This document shows, one piece after another, positions 1 to 14,745 of a DNA stretch of 64,000 nucleotides; position 1 is the stretch's first letter, and every line of letters starts with the position of its first letter. Below the pieces are notes generated by a model. The model was not told where the DNA came from, searched no databases, and saw nothing but the letters and a program-made list of their open reading frames with translations. Position numbers and translations under genes: made by a program. Source of the DNA: Albula goreensis (lineage: Eukaryota > Chordata > Actinopteri > Albuliformes > Albulidae); assembly GCA_022829145.1 (NCBI GenBank), contig CM040763.1:11889141-11953140 (forward strand), written 5' to 3'.

Positions 1-1444
1 GAAGTCTAAAAGGTCTCACTTCCTCTGTGAGATCAAAAGAACACTTCCAGGCCTTTGGCTGATGTATTTTCCATACAGACCTGATCTATGCAATATGTTC
101 TAAACTATTCAGATTGAAGTTTTACTGCCCTCTCAATGGTCAAACATTTATGTGTTGCAATATAAATATGGACGTGTAGCAGTTAAAATGGCAGAAGTAT
201 GACGTGAATCCCATCCATTTTAAGCAGTGTGTCGGTCAGATCTCTGGCGATTGTCTTCATCCTCTTCTATCCTGCGCATCAGTGGCAGAATATCAGGGCC
301 CAATTCCACCTGCTGCAATTATGACATCTCCTGTAATCTAAATTTATAGCTACTCGCTCCAAGCGGTGTCCTGATAAAAGACAGGAAACAAGCATCAAAT
401 TAAGATAAAAATGGTTTGCAGTCAAAGTTATTTAAAAAGAGGCAATTTATCAACCATAAAAAAAATCAGTCGGTGGAGGTATAAGGTGAGTGATCATTTT
501 GGTTCCTTCTCTTTGATAGGTGGAAAAACATGGGCGAGCGAGTCTTTTGAAGCAGAGGAGCATGTCTCGAGGGGACGCTTTTCTCAGCCGCAGCTTGGCC
601 TGTCCTGTGATCTCCTGATTTATGGAAACTCCAGTAAGACTGAGAAACATGGTGTTTTTAAAAATAAATTATCCCCTTGATGGAAGCACGGAGTTCTATT
701 CCTGCTTTGAGCGCACAATATAAAGAAACTGTCCTTAATTTGTCAACATGAATTGCTTGAATGCCAATCAACACGCTCACACAAACATGCACATACAAAC
801 ACGCTGACACGGAATGCTGCACCAGCTCAAGCGTTAACACATACACACAAAGAATATAACATCACTCTTCTTTCAACTGCTGTGAAATATGTATTTTGCA
901 ATTATTTTGTTTTTGTGCAAGTTTGTCCAGTTGTTTTTTTTTATTCTAAAGAAATATATATTTTTTAATTGTGTGAAGTATGGCATTATTTAATGAAAAA
1001 ATTTGATTAATCTATGTCTTGATAACAATTTGTTTGTGTTCTGTCAAGGTTTCAGTGAAAATCGATAATTGGAGGAAATCTTATTCTTGCAATTATGTAT
1101 TAATTAAATTAGTACCTTTCTCTTACTAAAATGTGATTTGTTTTGTAGACCAACAAACATAATTATTGTTTATTATTAATGGTTTTGGTTTTCTAAGATA
1201 TGATGGAATGGTGGGGGTGTAGCGCAGAGACATTACTGCATATACAAAAAAATGTAATGACTAACATAGCTCCCAAGCTTCTCTTGTCTATGTTTAATAA
1301 ACACAAAAGACAAATAAAGGCTCCAGCTTCACACTGAAACTCCCCCTCATCACTCAAACCAAAACTTGGGACAAACCCTTGTGTGATGCATTATTGCTGG
1401 AGAAAAAAAAAAAGCTTGAGTTCTGTGTTTGTGTCTGTGTGCTT

Positions 1445-1496
<52 letters not shown>

Positions 1497-3110
1497 CAGA
1501 GGATCACCTCTGTCAGGGCCTGGCGTTCTGTCCCCGGTAAGGTAAGAATGGTTTTGGCTTACATCTCTTCAGACAGCAGCACCAGCATACCACCATGGCT
1601 GCCCTGTACAGAGCAGCCCAAGCATGTCCCCAGCTGTGACTCCGTCAGTCTGAGCCCTGCTGGAGGTGCATCACACCACACAGAACGCAGACTCTCATTA
1701 CTCCTGTGTCATCCATGCAGATCGAGAGAGAGATTACACCCTGTTCACCTCCCTTTCGTTTAGGGAAGACACAAAAGGAGATGGAAGGCTATTTGTTTAT
1801 GAGCCTCTCCTATAATAACTGTGAGAGCTTGTGCTAAATGCTGTGCGATATATATTTATCAGTGTCCTGTAAATGTACTTCTGATTGGGCTGAAGGCTTG
1901 ATAAACAGGCATTCTGTCCCTCTATACATTATTTATTATGATCTACATCTTTAAGTGAAGCTTATTGTGGCATGTGCTAAAGTGTTGCTTTAAATTATTA
2001 CTGATTTCCAAAGTGAGGATTTAAATTAAAAAATTGTTTAACCATGTCCAGGTTAGAGACAGCTGCAGGGAAGTTTTCCAGGAATGTTCACAAAGTTTGG
2101 AATGCAGTCTATTATTCCATCTGCTGAATGGGCTCACTATCAGAAGATGAATAAACAAATTTGTTCAGTTCTTTCAGGGCACTAATTAAAGGACAAAACC
2201 TGCTTTGTCACACATCCCAGTTTTGCTCATCTAAGAAGACAAACCATGAAGTAGAGGAAATCCAAGAATGTGGGTTGTCTTAGGTTATATCATACACTGC
2301 TTTTATTTCACCACAACACAAGTTTCCTTTGTTATTTTCATCTGATTTGAATGTATAGTGCATGGCCCTTTTCCTTCCGCTGACAGTTCTCAGCATTCAC
2401 TCACTACAAGTATGTTTGCATGAAATCACATGCACATTTAAATAATGTAAAATTTATGTCAGAAGTGTTGCCTTGTCATTTTATAGGTCTAGTCTTAAAC
2501 GTCTGTTCTGCTTTGAACCTATTATGCAAGTCATTAAAGCAGCTCGCCACACTGTCTCAAAACACTCAATAAAAGCAGTTTACAGCATGAACAGTTATAT
2601 CAAATAGAAAATATATGTTTTAATTGTTTATTCTGAAGTGGCAGATACTTTGTTCTTTTAAAAACAGATTAATTTGAAAAATCCAATAATTAATTGAATA
2701 CATATGTTCCTACTAACTAAATGATGAAAAGTTAAATTGTTTTGCACCACTAATTTTCAAGTTCCAGCTAAGCTCAATGAAATACATTATAGCGGACATC
2801 CTCTCCAAGGTACAGCCATTTGGTTGTTTTTGGTAATATTTGTTATGCATGTAAAATTGAGAAACAGAATCTGCATTTTGGAGTGCCATGCAGAGCAGAG
2901 TGGCACCGTGTTTGCCTGCATCTGTCTTGTGAAACGGCCTGGCAGAGAGTCGGGCCTGTAAGGCGCAAACAATGCTTCTGTAGTCTGGGAGGGGAAAAAA
3001 GGAAAGGAAATTCTCCAGTGTAGCATGCTGCTGAGGTCTGTCTGGGTCTTTTCATCCCGCGACGGTGTCAGAGGAAAAGAGCAATGGTGACGCTGAGCTG
3101 CAAAAAGGCG
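1..3110. other. Gene-free stretch, left edge
   Basis: Holds the (TG)(AG) microsatellite and a CA-rich low-complexity patch near 765-850. The short frames here (under 90 codons) overlap on both strands and show no family pattern. From about 2880 the sequence becomes GC-richer towards the half-site cluster at 3111. Confidence 0.6.
1449..1496 (+). repeat. Compound microsatellite (TG)16(AG)8
   Basis: Perfect TG repeat at 1449-1480 passing directly into AG repeat at 1481-1496. Confidence 0.97.
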
Positions 3111-3145
3111 AGGTCAGAGGTCAGCAGTGACCCGTAGAGAGGTCA
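3111..3145 (+). promoter_or_regulatory. Cluster of four nuclear-receptor half-sites including a perfect DR1
   Basis: AGGTCA-G-AGGTCA (3111-3123) is a perfect direct repeat with one-base spacing, the class bound by RXR/PPAR, HNF4 and COUP-TF. An inverted TGACCC (3128-3133) and a further AGGTCA (3140-3145) follow. No gene start is seen nearby, so the target is unknown. Confidence 0.5.
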
Positions 3146-4116
3146 CCAGCTCCTGTCCATGGCTGTGAGCGCGCCTGCTGCCCTACTGCCCCGCTCCCCC
3201 TCCACTGACGCAGTCCGATCACCCCTCAGCTCCACGCTACAGATGCACATGCTCTGCTGTCTGGACCTCACACCTCCCGTCAGTGTGAGAGAGGACACTG
3301 CCATCAACTACACTTCATGTGCGTATTTATTTTCACCAGTGAAGTTCACAGACATTACAATAGCATAGGAATAGCCGAACAAAACTTTATCCTGTGACAT
3401 ACAGTGTCATGCCAGTATATGACTCAGGTGATCTGGGGCACATTAACTGAGGTCATTCAGTGAAATGAATGGGATCACATGGTTTCTATCTGCTTGTGGC
3501 ACATGCTGCATTTTGTGGTGTTCTCCATGGTAATCAAATGTGATTCACACACACTCTGTGCTGACCACACTGAACAAGCTCACATGCAATATCATGTGTT
3601 GGAAACCTCTTGAAAATGAGGTCTCCATCTTAATGGGATTTACCTGAATACATAAACGTTAAATCAAACAATGTATCGATAACTAAAAACATACAATAAA
3701 AGTAGCATTTGATGTGATTATTGTTACATTTTGTAAGCTGTGGTTATGCAATGGAACATTACAGAACACACAAGATATGAGTTAATTCCCTAATAATTTT
3801 AGATTAATTAGTGTTTTGGACAACCAAACATTTAAATCCGAAACCAAACATTTTCAAAATAGAAATATCGACACACAATCACATACCTTGCCGATGGATA
3901 TTATTTCAAATTCATAGAAAATGATAGGAACTTCTGAATACTGTCTGGTTTGCTAATAGACAACTAAAAGTGCAGACAGTTCTATAATATTCTTTACCTA
4001 ATATTCTTTTACTAAATGTTAATTATGCCTGTATTTATTTTCCCTCAAAGTTTGAAGTTATAAGTATTTTATTTTAAATGTTTATTCATTTATAATGTCT
4101 CCTGTGTGCTTACAAG

Positions 4117-4158
<42 letters not shown>

Positions 4159-4186
4159 AACACCTTCACACATACACACACACACC
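4117..4186 (+). repeat. Compound microsatellite (CT)12(CA)n
   Basis: CT repeat at 4117-4140 followed by CA repeat at 4141-4157 and an interrupted CA-rich tail to about 4186. Confidence 0.95.
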
Positions 4187-7100
4187 ATAAACTTCCCATT
4201 ACCTTTGAATGACACATTTTGTTTGTTATGAGAATTACTTGCAATAATTTCACTCTTTAAATCAACCATAGTACAGGAAGTGTTCCAAAAACAAAACCAT
4301 ATTTTGAGTCAACATTCTCTTTCACACTGAAGATACTTTCTTCTGGGACCTGTTCCAAAGCCACCAGCTTATGTGCTTTCAAAATTACAGAAATTTGCCT
4401 TTTTTTACTTATGATGAGAATATAAAAATCTCAGAGTTAGAATGAGCTTATTTGGGAAAGAAGGCAAGGAGTGAAGTCTTTCAATCTGCAAATGGGAACC
4501 ACACACCTTCTGCCACAATTCCGCACAGTTCTTTTAAACATGTAATCAGCCAGACAGGCGATATTTCACATCCCTGATGGTGTTTTGAAAAGTATGATGT
4601 TTTCACACAGCAGAGTAAAAATCTGGACAAGAAAAAAAGACATGGCTGGAGCGTCCCTCCCCACCCCCCTGTGAGAGGAGACTTGGGCTCCAGCTTTCTC
4701 TGAGCCACTCACTCTGACATTTGTATCATAAAACATAAAACTAGCGCTGTACGTCATTAAAATCCCCTCCCCCCGATGGAACAGAGATGTGAGGGCCCGC
4801 TTTTATGGACTGACACAGCATGGCAAAATCTGAGTGGAGCTTTGTTCTGGAAACATTTGCGTGGGCTTCAAAAAAAATTGCCATTTTTTTCCCCTCTTTG
4901 CTCCCCTTCCAACAAAAAAAGGACTGGTGAAAGTAATGATGGGCCTGTACCCCCTGAAGTGGCAGGACTGTGTGATCCTCGGACCCTATGGTGCCTTTCA
5001 CTGATACAGAGGTGTCACAAGGACACGCCCACACAGGTTTGACCCCACCCATATTTTTCCCTCTTCACCTTTTTCCTTAGGCTTGTGTTTCCCTCATCAC
5101 TTACCCCGTAAGTCCTTCCAAACTCATCTGGTACACTTGAAAATCCAGTCCACTATTGCACAGGCACCAGGAACAATTATTCATTAGGAACAAAGCTGTT
5201 TTCATGCACTTGGTCATTATTGTGAATGACTCAAAGCTGCCAGAGTAATGGTTTTTGGCTTGACACAGATGGCGCAGGACTTATAGATGATTTACATATG
5301 ATAAAGTGGGCCTTGTTGTTTGAAATGATTCCCTGAGGAAAACTGATTTATAAATACAAGTGTATTCAAAAAAGTAGAAAATATGGCATGATCCATGTCT
5401 TTGTATTGACCCACAAGAAAGTTGACGTTTTTCCATGCATATATATAATAAGCTGATAATAAAATAATATACACAAAAGCCTTACTGCAGCTCAATGAAC
5501 AGAAAAGTTTTGATGCTGTTGACAGTGAAATGAAACCTCTATTGGTGAGAAACTACCACAAATCTAAATGGATACAGAGAGAGGCACTATAGGTCTTTTC
5601 ATACACAGCCAGAAACATTCAAACATAAGAAGGAATGATGTCAATTTGAATTTTCAGCTCTTTTGAAGCAGTTGAGCTCTGGAAGTTTATGATGAGAAAC
5701 CAACTCAAAGCACTTCTCCTGAAAGTAGGTTCTTGCTATCTTGACATCTTTATAAAAAGATAAAAGGAATTTGTGGAGGCTTTGATAAAAATACAACAAT
5801 CTGCTCATGTGTTACCACATACAATTTATGATGGGTCATTCAAAAAATTAAAATTAGTAACCTTAATTTATATGAATGTAGTATTATTTCTGAACACACC
5901 TTATATTTCAAATGATATGTAATATGAAACATGTTTGATTGGTTAGCCATCATTATTGAATTAGTGACATGTTTGATAGAGCACAGGACTATAACAACAT
6001 TTACATCTAAATTAACAGCACATAAATATCCTCTCACTGTAAACGTGACATGAAATAAGAGAACAAATTGATGTTGTCATGAAGTCAGAAAATTATGAAC
6101 AATTACCTCTTAAAACAAAAAATTCAACAGTGCTTCCTCCTTCCTTCTGGAAGAGTATCCCTTCCCTATCGTTCTAATGACCGGATAGTTAAAACTGCTG
6201 CCGCCTAGTTGAGCTCGGATAGCAACATGCTACTGTACAGGAGGAAGACTTAAGAGACGCACACTGAGTGCTGCTTAAGATCTTAAGATGATTGGCAGCT
6301 GTATTAATCTGGTCTTTGTGCCTTCAGCGGGCCCCATTGAGATTCCTGACAGGAGCAAGTGCCCTTCTGCTGCTGTTCCGCAAGCGACAGCCGCAAGCCG
6401 AGAGCAGGGCCTACATTTCCCAAACCCTAGGGCCGAGGGCTTGCTTTCGCTTTTCATTTCGCCTTGTTTTTAAGTCACAGACCCATCAAATGCATTGCAA
6501 TTTAGCACACAAAGCATAGCAGAGTTACTGCAGAAAGACTGTGTTCACACATGTCAGCTCATCTTGTTTATTTCAGTGGTTTCTCACTGACGTTTTGAGA
6601 ATGCCAGCCTTCTTTAGTTAGTGTTTGTTGCTTGCTTTTCTGGGAAAACACCTTGAGAGTGACTCTCAACTCTAATGGTGACACGTCCATTTTCTAAATC
6701 TTTTGCTGACAGCCCGTCCTATTAGTCAAAGAATCTGTATCCTGCGAATATCTCATCGTACTCCACGCTGCAGTGTAGACCTTAACTACAACCCGTAATC
6801 CTCAAACCTAATCCTGTCTTTCAACACCTATATAAACCCTAGCTTTCATCTCTTTCCTGTACCCAGCACACAAACACGGGCATTTTAAGTGAACTGCCGA
6901 CAGGGGAATCCAGTACTGTATTCTTGTAAACATATCTGAGAACAAAAGCAAGCCTTTTTTTATATCTTTATGTGTGTAGTCACTCTTGTGAATATGAAGT
7001 TCTGCCATGACTAACCATCGAAACTGCTACTACAAAATTAACCTCAAGCTGTCACAGGTGAAGCTTTGGTTTCAGTCTCTATGCTATGACTAACAGTTAC

Positions 7101-7512
7101 ATTTCATAATGTGACATTTAATCAACAGATTTCTTTGTCCCACTCTTCATGTGATACCTTAGGTGTTGCTTAGCTGCTAGCATTTCCTTGTATTGGTATG
7201 AGAAGAAGCACACTAGCGTGACAGAGTCATCACAAACAGCCCACATAATGACCAGAACATGCTTGTTCAAATATTTCATAATGGAATGTTGTTTTGTTTG
7301 GGCAGTGTTAGTCAGAGCAGTGTCCTTTGAATCAATTTTTTTATGGTGGAGAACATAATGTATCCAAAACTGCATCCAAAATATGAGAATATATGACCTA
7401 AAGGCTGTGGAATCACTGTGCATGTATTAGTCATAGTCCCATTTGTCAGTTCCTCTTTTCACTCTCAGCACATAAGTTGTTTTGACATAATGTGACATGT
7501 AAAAAATTATAT

Positions 7513-7572
7513 ATTTCATTACACATAACACACAACATTGCACTTCAGAATACATTGCATATGTAATGAAAT
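7513..7572. repeat. 14-bp inverted repeat with 32-nt spacer
   Basis: ATTTCATTACACAT (7513-7526) and ATATGTAATGAAAT (7559-7572) are inverted copies with one mismatch. The sequence is AT-rich, so chance is plausible. Confidence 0.35.
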
Positions 7573-10500
7573 AAGTTTACTCATCAGTTTCATGGAATAA
7601 TAATCTCATAATTTGAGTATAGTTTTAATTAATTACCTGATAACAGAGGCAAATATATCTTGACTCTATATACAAGTCAAACACTCAAATTCCCAGGCTG
7701 CATAGCTGTGCCAAGTGCATTCACTCCATGAGTTACCAAAAGGCCCCCTACAGCTAATTTTTTGTGCTGTGGTGTGCTTTGTTATTACAAACATCTGGTA
7801 ATTGCAGAGGTGAAAGTTCCACACTCATGTGAGATAATCAAAGACATAAATACCGATTTGCCATCTCTTATGCAATGTAACACTTGATCTCCCACAAGCA
7901 TTATTTTAGAATCCATAGTTTTATTTCAAATGGTTGTGATGGCAAAATATTATGTATTATTATTGCTTGTGTTAATGTATGGCTGTTTATTTATGCCGCA
8001 TTAAAACTTAAATAAATATGAATTTCAAGGACAAATTTCAGGGTAGTAATCATAGCTGTTGATGATATGTAAGATCCCAGTTTGTATGCTCTGAGTCTCT
8101 GACCTAACATTTGTGTACACCACATCGTAAATAACAAGGGCCTTGCCACCTGAAAATTTTCCAAATGGAAATCATAAATTTGCCAGTATGATTTATTGAA
8201 CGGTATTTGATGTTCTGTCTGAATGGAAAATAATTTAAGGAAAGCATAAAAACCGCAACATTTGCTGGAGCTATTTAGAGCAGATTGACAGGTCTTTGAT
8301 TTTGAGAGAATGAACTCTTGATTTGAAACTTCAAATGAAATATTAAGTGAAGGGATTGGAAGTAAGACAAACTTCAAGGAGCTTCTGTTGTATTTTTTTT
8401 TTACATTTATTAAAGCACGGTCTTAACACCAAAAGCTTTTTTATGGACTTTAAACTGTTATTAATTCCTGATTCATAATCCCTCCAGCATTGCCATAAAC
8501 AATATTTATCACAGCAGTTATGTAAGTGTTGCAAACCTCTTTAAAGAGAACTGTTCACTTCCCAAATATGGACACAATTAACACTGTTAAACACACTAAC
8601 ACCTATTGATGAGAAAGTTGAGAAAGTTTTATTTTATGTGTCCCTGTTATGTATTGGAACATTACAGATCCATCTTAAAATGACTTTTTTTTAATTATGT
8701 GAAGGATTATTTGTGGTACACAAGATCTACATTATTATTGGTCTCTCATGTTTTTTTCATCTTTATTCTTCCACTTCATTTTTATGTATTGTCCATAAAT
8801 CCCTCATACATTTTCACATTTTATAAAATTTGACTCACATAAAAAACCTATACTAACTGTCCTGATGGTGGTGTTAGGCTAAGTGCCAGTAATTTCCTGT
8901 TTTCACTGGTCATAACTTTTGTCCCCTTTTGTCCTAAAAACATAGAGCAAATGCCAGTAGATGTGTTGTCACACAGTGGATAACTTCGTTAGAGGCACCT
9001 TTTAAATTTTCTTTTGAGGTAGTGAGGGATTCTGTTGCTTAAGCATTTGCCCTTTACCAAGAAATATAGAACAATGTTGTATAGTGTCTGAAACTGAATG
9101 ACTGAGGGTTTAATTGAAGCCACGGCATACTGGAATTGTATTGCTATTTTTAAATGTCCAATAATACTGTCAACATTTCATGAGCCATCATTCTGAAGCA
9201 AAAAAATTAATTAATATTGAAATATGACATATTTCAGACTGTATATTTCACAGACATTTGACTATCTGTAGATTATGTTAGAAAGTCTGCTTCTGCACTG
9301 TTTCTATACCACTGGATTCCCCTAAAGGCTTGTTTATGTGATAGTAGGTCAGGCAGTTGTGGTAGGAATTACTAAAATCGCTCTTTACTGGGCACTAAGA
9401 TGGGTTTATCCTTCTGAGTTATAAGAGCCCAGTGTTCGTTAGCAGGAAAATAACAAGGCAACTGCTTTGTTTTTTATGACTCTTGACAACCCTGATGGAG
9501 ATATTGCATGAGAAATAAGGCTCCAGAAACATTGACTTGTCATAAATAAATTGCAGACATATTAATTAAACAGCTTCAGTGACATATGGATCTTTAATTC
9601 AGTGTTTGCTGTAAAGCTCACTAGAACCTTGTGTATATTCTTAAAAGCAGAATGTTTCCCATCTCTTCTCTCACTCCCTGGTGGCGGAATAAGCTTCCTG
9701 CCAATGTGAGAACTGAGAAACCCAGTCTCTTATTAGCCTTTAGTCATTTCCAGAACACGGCACGCCTCTTTAAATGATACCCCTGCTCTCTAACTCTTCT
9801 GCTGTTCTCACGATACTTCACGGAACACCTTCAGTGCGTCACACCTCAACCCAAACAGCTTTTCCCAAAACTCACACCATGATTCTGCATGTCTACATTT
9901 CTCCCCTCTTTAACACAGATACATTGTGTAATGCATATCTTGTCACGCAAACTATAAGTAACATGTCATCCTGCATTTTTGAGCTGCAAATCATATTACT
10001 GCTAATGTCTCAGTAAGTCTGTATTGTGATGCATAAAAAGTTTATGACATTCTTTATTTGGCAATTTACCGCTGAATAAGAGTAAGAATACTTCTCATGG
10101 TCATCAATGGCATTATAAGTCCCCTGCAAGGTGTTGTCCATTGCACAGTGTTTGAAATGAACTGTGTGGATAATGAAACAGGGCATGGCTCAGAGCAGAG
10201 GCTGCTGCAATTCAGTCATCAGCTGCTGCTCATGGATATGTCTCTCTGAACTCCTTATTTTCCCACAGCTGCCACAGTAAAGACAGAGTGCTCACCTACA
10301 GTATCTCTGGTATGCTGGCATGCTGCCCCACTCAAAGCCCTCACCGCTGCATTAATTAATGTAGCCTCTGATGCTTTTAGAAGACAGGGATCGATGGAGT
10401 CCAAAATGGTGCAATCTCGACGAGAGTTTAAAGATATACAGTATTTATCATTTTCAGAACTTAGGAGAACTTTATCAAAGAATCAAAAAAGCATGATCAA

Positions 10501-13500
10501 TATGTTTGCAACTTAAAGAATATAGCCGGGCAAAAAATTAAGTTCTTTGAACTTAAAGTAAGATTTATGTCTATGAATTTTCATAAGGTTATAGAACTTG
10601 TATGATAATAATAAGACATGTAGATTGTAGATTAATTAGACTGTAGAATGATTTCTAAAATACTGACGGAGGAATGCATAGCTGAAAACTCAAGAGGCAC
10701 CCGCTTTGTGCTGGGACAAATCAAAGTTTGTTATTTCCATGAAGTCAAAATTATAAAATGGTCTATTTCCTTCTAAAGAACTGGAGAAAGTTAGAACATT
10801 TTCTTGTGAATTTGGCATCTCCCAGTTGCATTGAGAAAGCAGCCGGAGAGATCAGAGAAACGGAGTTGGAAATCTCGCTGTGTGTAAAGTTAAAATATCT
10901 CCAAAAAAATTGTAAATTAAAAAGAAGAAAATTCTGTTTAGAGAAGAGTCAGCCCAGAGAGCTGTGCCGAGTTCAAGCGCACAGCAAGTTCCCTCTTTAA
11001 TGCTGCAATAAAGTATCTCTTCTCCATTTGATTTAATGTAAAAGTGAAAGACAAGTGAAAAGAGCAGTAGCACCGAGGTGCTACACTGTGCCCAGTAGGT
11101 TTTTTGTCAGTAGCCTAATGAGCTCCTAAGGGAAAGAGAGCTGTCAATCACACCCCACTTTTTTCATGCCAGCACTATCATCTCGTCCTACATCGTACAA
11201 CCACAGGGCATAAAATAATTAGAAGGCACCAAGTTTCTGCTTCGTTTCAAATGAAACACAAGCAGAGCACATTGCTTCATTTACATAAGAAAGGGGGGTG
11301 GCTTTCTCTCATTGGGGGTGGAACATTTTGCCATTAAGTGAACATTGCGGAAATCAAGAAAATATGGTTATGCCATTAATTTTTCCAGGGCAAAAGTACT
11401 TATGCATTCCATAATAAAAAAATGCTCTCCTTCAAAAGAAAGAGTTATAAAAATATGTTGTGTATGCAATTCAGTGAAGTGTATAGTCTGCACTGGCAGC
11501 ACCCTGTGAGCTAGCTCTTCTTCAGAGAGGAGAGAGGAGAGAGCTCTGGCGTCAGAACTATTGTTGGCAGGAAATTCAGCATGAGGAGGGTTCAATACAG
11601 AGTGGATTAAGGGGAGAATAATGCAAAATATTTGGTGTGAAATATTTATAAGCCATCTACAATAAGGAATGGTTTAGTATGTGGAGCGCAAAAGAAATTA
11701 ATTTTTTTTTCTCCCTTCTCACTCTCCGTTTTATTGAGTTTTGGTTAAAAAAAGACAAAAAGAAGAAAGAAAAAAATGTAACAAAACATAAAGAGATAGG
11801 ATTTGCATCATCTGCATTTGAATGGAGCTGCTGGTACAGGGCCATGGCTCTGAGAGAGTCACATGCACTGATGAAGGCTGGTGTTTATGAGGAAATCTTT
11901 GGTTGTCTTTGGGTTCAGATTTTCAATTCAGTGTTATGAAGTATCACCTATGCTGATCCTGACTAGAAACAAAAACACATTTGGACAGAAATATAGCCAG
12001 TGTAATGCTTGACACAGTTCTTTTAACACTTCTTTTTTGTCCTTATATAATAAAGAGTAGTCCTGTATATTATGTAGGCTAGTGGATCCATGCAGAGCTC
12101 CATCTAAACCGACGTCTAGGAAAGAGTAGCGTAGTGCTTGCTTAAGGAGTACATTTACCAGCCTATTGATCTTGCGAATTGAATTTCATTAATGGGGGTG
12201 GGCTTCCCCTGCCCAGTATGTGGGCCCAGAATCTGAATGGAAAATCCTCTTTGAAACGGGGATACCATCCACATTTCCATCTTTACCATACCACAGTATG
12301 AAGCTTCACACATGCCACAAAATTTCAAGACTTTTTCTCAAAATTTTTCATGGATGGTCAGCTGAATATTTGATAGTTTGTGCTAATTTGGTACGTAGTC
12401 CACTTGCAAAATGGAGAGCTAGTGTTACAAGTCTTAACTCCAGTATCTAATAGACTTTCTGGAAAACATTGCCTGCAATCTGATTGGTGCCCTCAGATTT
12501 TTGTGGGTGGATTCTATTGACAGGGGAAGTTCACTTCATCCACCCACTCCCACACAAAATAAAACATCACCATTTAATTAGTTGACAAGCATTTCCTTTT
12601 GTGATATACTTTTGCATGTTTAAAGAAAATTCATCTCATGATGATATTTAATTTTTTATTGAAAAGTAAACATTTTCAATTATTTTAAAATGATTTAGGT
12701 ACATGTGATTTCAATTTAAATATGGCAGGGTTGGATCTCTGAGACTGTAACTTGAGTGTAGGGTGAACAGTTTTACATTCAAACACTTTCAAGGCAATGT
12801 GTTAAATAATATGATTTATAGATACTATGAAAAAGTCATAGCCTTTCACATCTTTACCCATCAAAGTCATGGTATTTTATGGCACCGTCACCACAAGCCA
12901 AACATCCCACAAAATATAGAATATAGAATAGTTTAAATGAGTTATAGTAAGATGAATAAATCAGGTACGATCCATCATGTGATCAAAGCTCCCCGTTTCC
13001 TGTCCTGACTAACCTCTGAATGAACTTTGACCCCTGAGAGCCTGATATATGAAAACATACCAAGGGTTTTCACCAACCTATTTTTAATCTGGAGAATTAT
13101 CAAAAAACTGGAAAAAAAAATGCACATTTTGTACACCTTTAATGCATGACCCACTGAGGATGATGATGCTGATGATGAAGAAGATGATGATAAAATTACA
13201 ATACAACTTCATCAAACCCATTTTGTATTTGAGATTTCCTGCATTCGCTCAGATTTACGCATATCTGTTTAGCATTACAAATTTTCTAATACACAGGACA
13301 AAAACCACTGCACGATTTATAATGAAAAGCATGAGTTGTGAATTAGTTAAAAGGGAATTCAAGTGATGATTCCATTTGCAGTCCATTAAAAGACAATTTT
13401 GCTTCATCAAAGGCAGGAGTTAAAAGCTGTGATAATGAGAATACAGGAGCTGAGTGCAGGTTGCGTGTACATTTCTGTATGCGTGTTTATGTCCATGCGC

Positions 13501-14690
13501 ATGTGCTGTGGTGAATGAGCAACAGGTAATTAGACTACACCATAAAATGCATCAGGCTAACCTTTTACAAGAAAGCTCCTTTGTCAAAATTCAGCTTTGG
13601 GTCTGAAATATCTAAGTTAATTGATCCACAGTGGGAAGGCTTATCAGTTCATACCCACAGTGGAGGGGAACACTGGACGGAGAATTAAGGCGTTTACAAT
13701 TCGGAAAAACAGACAACAGATGCAGATACAGATATAGGGGCACAGCAGAGAGGGACCAGCACAGATTCAGCCCAACACTATCAAAGCATTGGTTCAAGAT
13801 CAGACCGAATTTGTTTTCCGAAGGTGAACAAGTCAAGTGCATGCTATCACAGCCTCCTATCAGATGTTTATGGTTGTACATTTTCTCTCCCCCTCCCCCG
13901 GGAATCGTAAGGGTATCGCACGTGGCATCGGGCCGCCCATTACCGCCATGTCTCACTCCCCCAGGAGAGAAGACAGCATCTGCGCGCTCCCAGAGCTCCT
14001 GTCATTGCTGTCACTGCCCACATTTCTTGCATGCAGCCTTTGATGCCTGGAATTAGCCAACAAGTTAAGTGGGCCGCGGGGCAGCCAGATCGACATGTAG
14101 CGATAATTTAAAGAGCTTTCCTCCCTTTCTCTGGGCCCCATCTTCTTTTCAAAAGATTGCTCTGAGTCTTGGGCACAGACCAAACGCACTTTGAATTTTA
14201 GACGAAAATGAATTCTTCTTGTTGTTACCAAGAAATCTAAAAACAAAAACAATAATATCTGCTTTGAACTAACATTTGAAAATCTGAAGTTACCCCTGAT
14301 GGTGAATGCCTACAGATAATAAATCACTACTACATATAAAAATCATCCATACTCGTACAATATGTTGAGAATAACTCATCTTACAAATTTAATCTTTGTT
14401 TTTGCCTGGGCAACTCTAGTACTTACATCCCAGGGTCTGGTCTGTGCATAAATAAAAGCAGACATGGTACTGAGAGCATGTCCATCTCAAAATGAACTGA
14501 TTCAGACTTCTCATTCCCACTGGGGTTTTGCTGAACTACTTTGATTCTGCAGTGGTTCACTTCCTATTCTCCTGACTTTTTCCTTTTGAATGAGACCTTA
14601 ATAGCATTGGTGCTGCAGCCAGTGTAAGGCAGAGAATACTGTATAGCTTTTTTACTTCTTCATTTGTTGCCTTATTATGCTGACTGGCAG

Positions 14691-14745
14691 AATTCTTAGT
14701 TCAGAGAACTAAGAATTGTCCACCTAACGATTCTTAGTTCTGAGA
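14691..14745. repeat. Perfect 12-bp inverted repeat plus a third direct copy
   Basis: AATTCTTAGTTC (14691-14702), a 3-nt spacer, and its exact inverse GAACTAAGAATT (14706-14717). A third copy, ATTCTTAGTTCTGAGA, follows at 14730-14745. The arms are too long to be chance alone in one place. Confidence 0.7.

Larger units (their letters stand above)
3146..14690. other. Gene-free stretch
   Basis: AT-rich, apart from the CT/CA microsatellite at 4117, the inverted repeat at 7513 and a small GAT-rich patch near 13158-13190. Between about 13640 and 14130 the sequence is less AT-rich, lacks repeats and has a long frame on each strand (141 and 114 codons). It looks more like a constrained non-coding element than a gene, because both strands stay open equally and neither matches a family. 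Confidence 0.5.
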
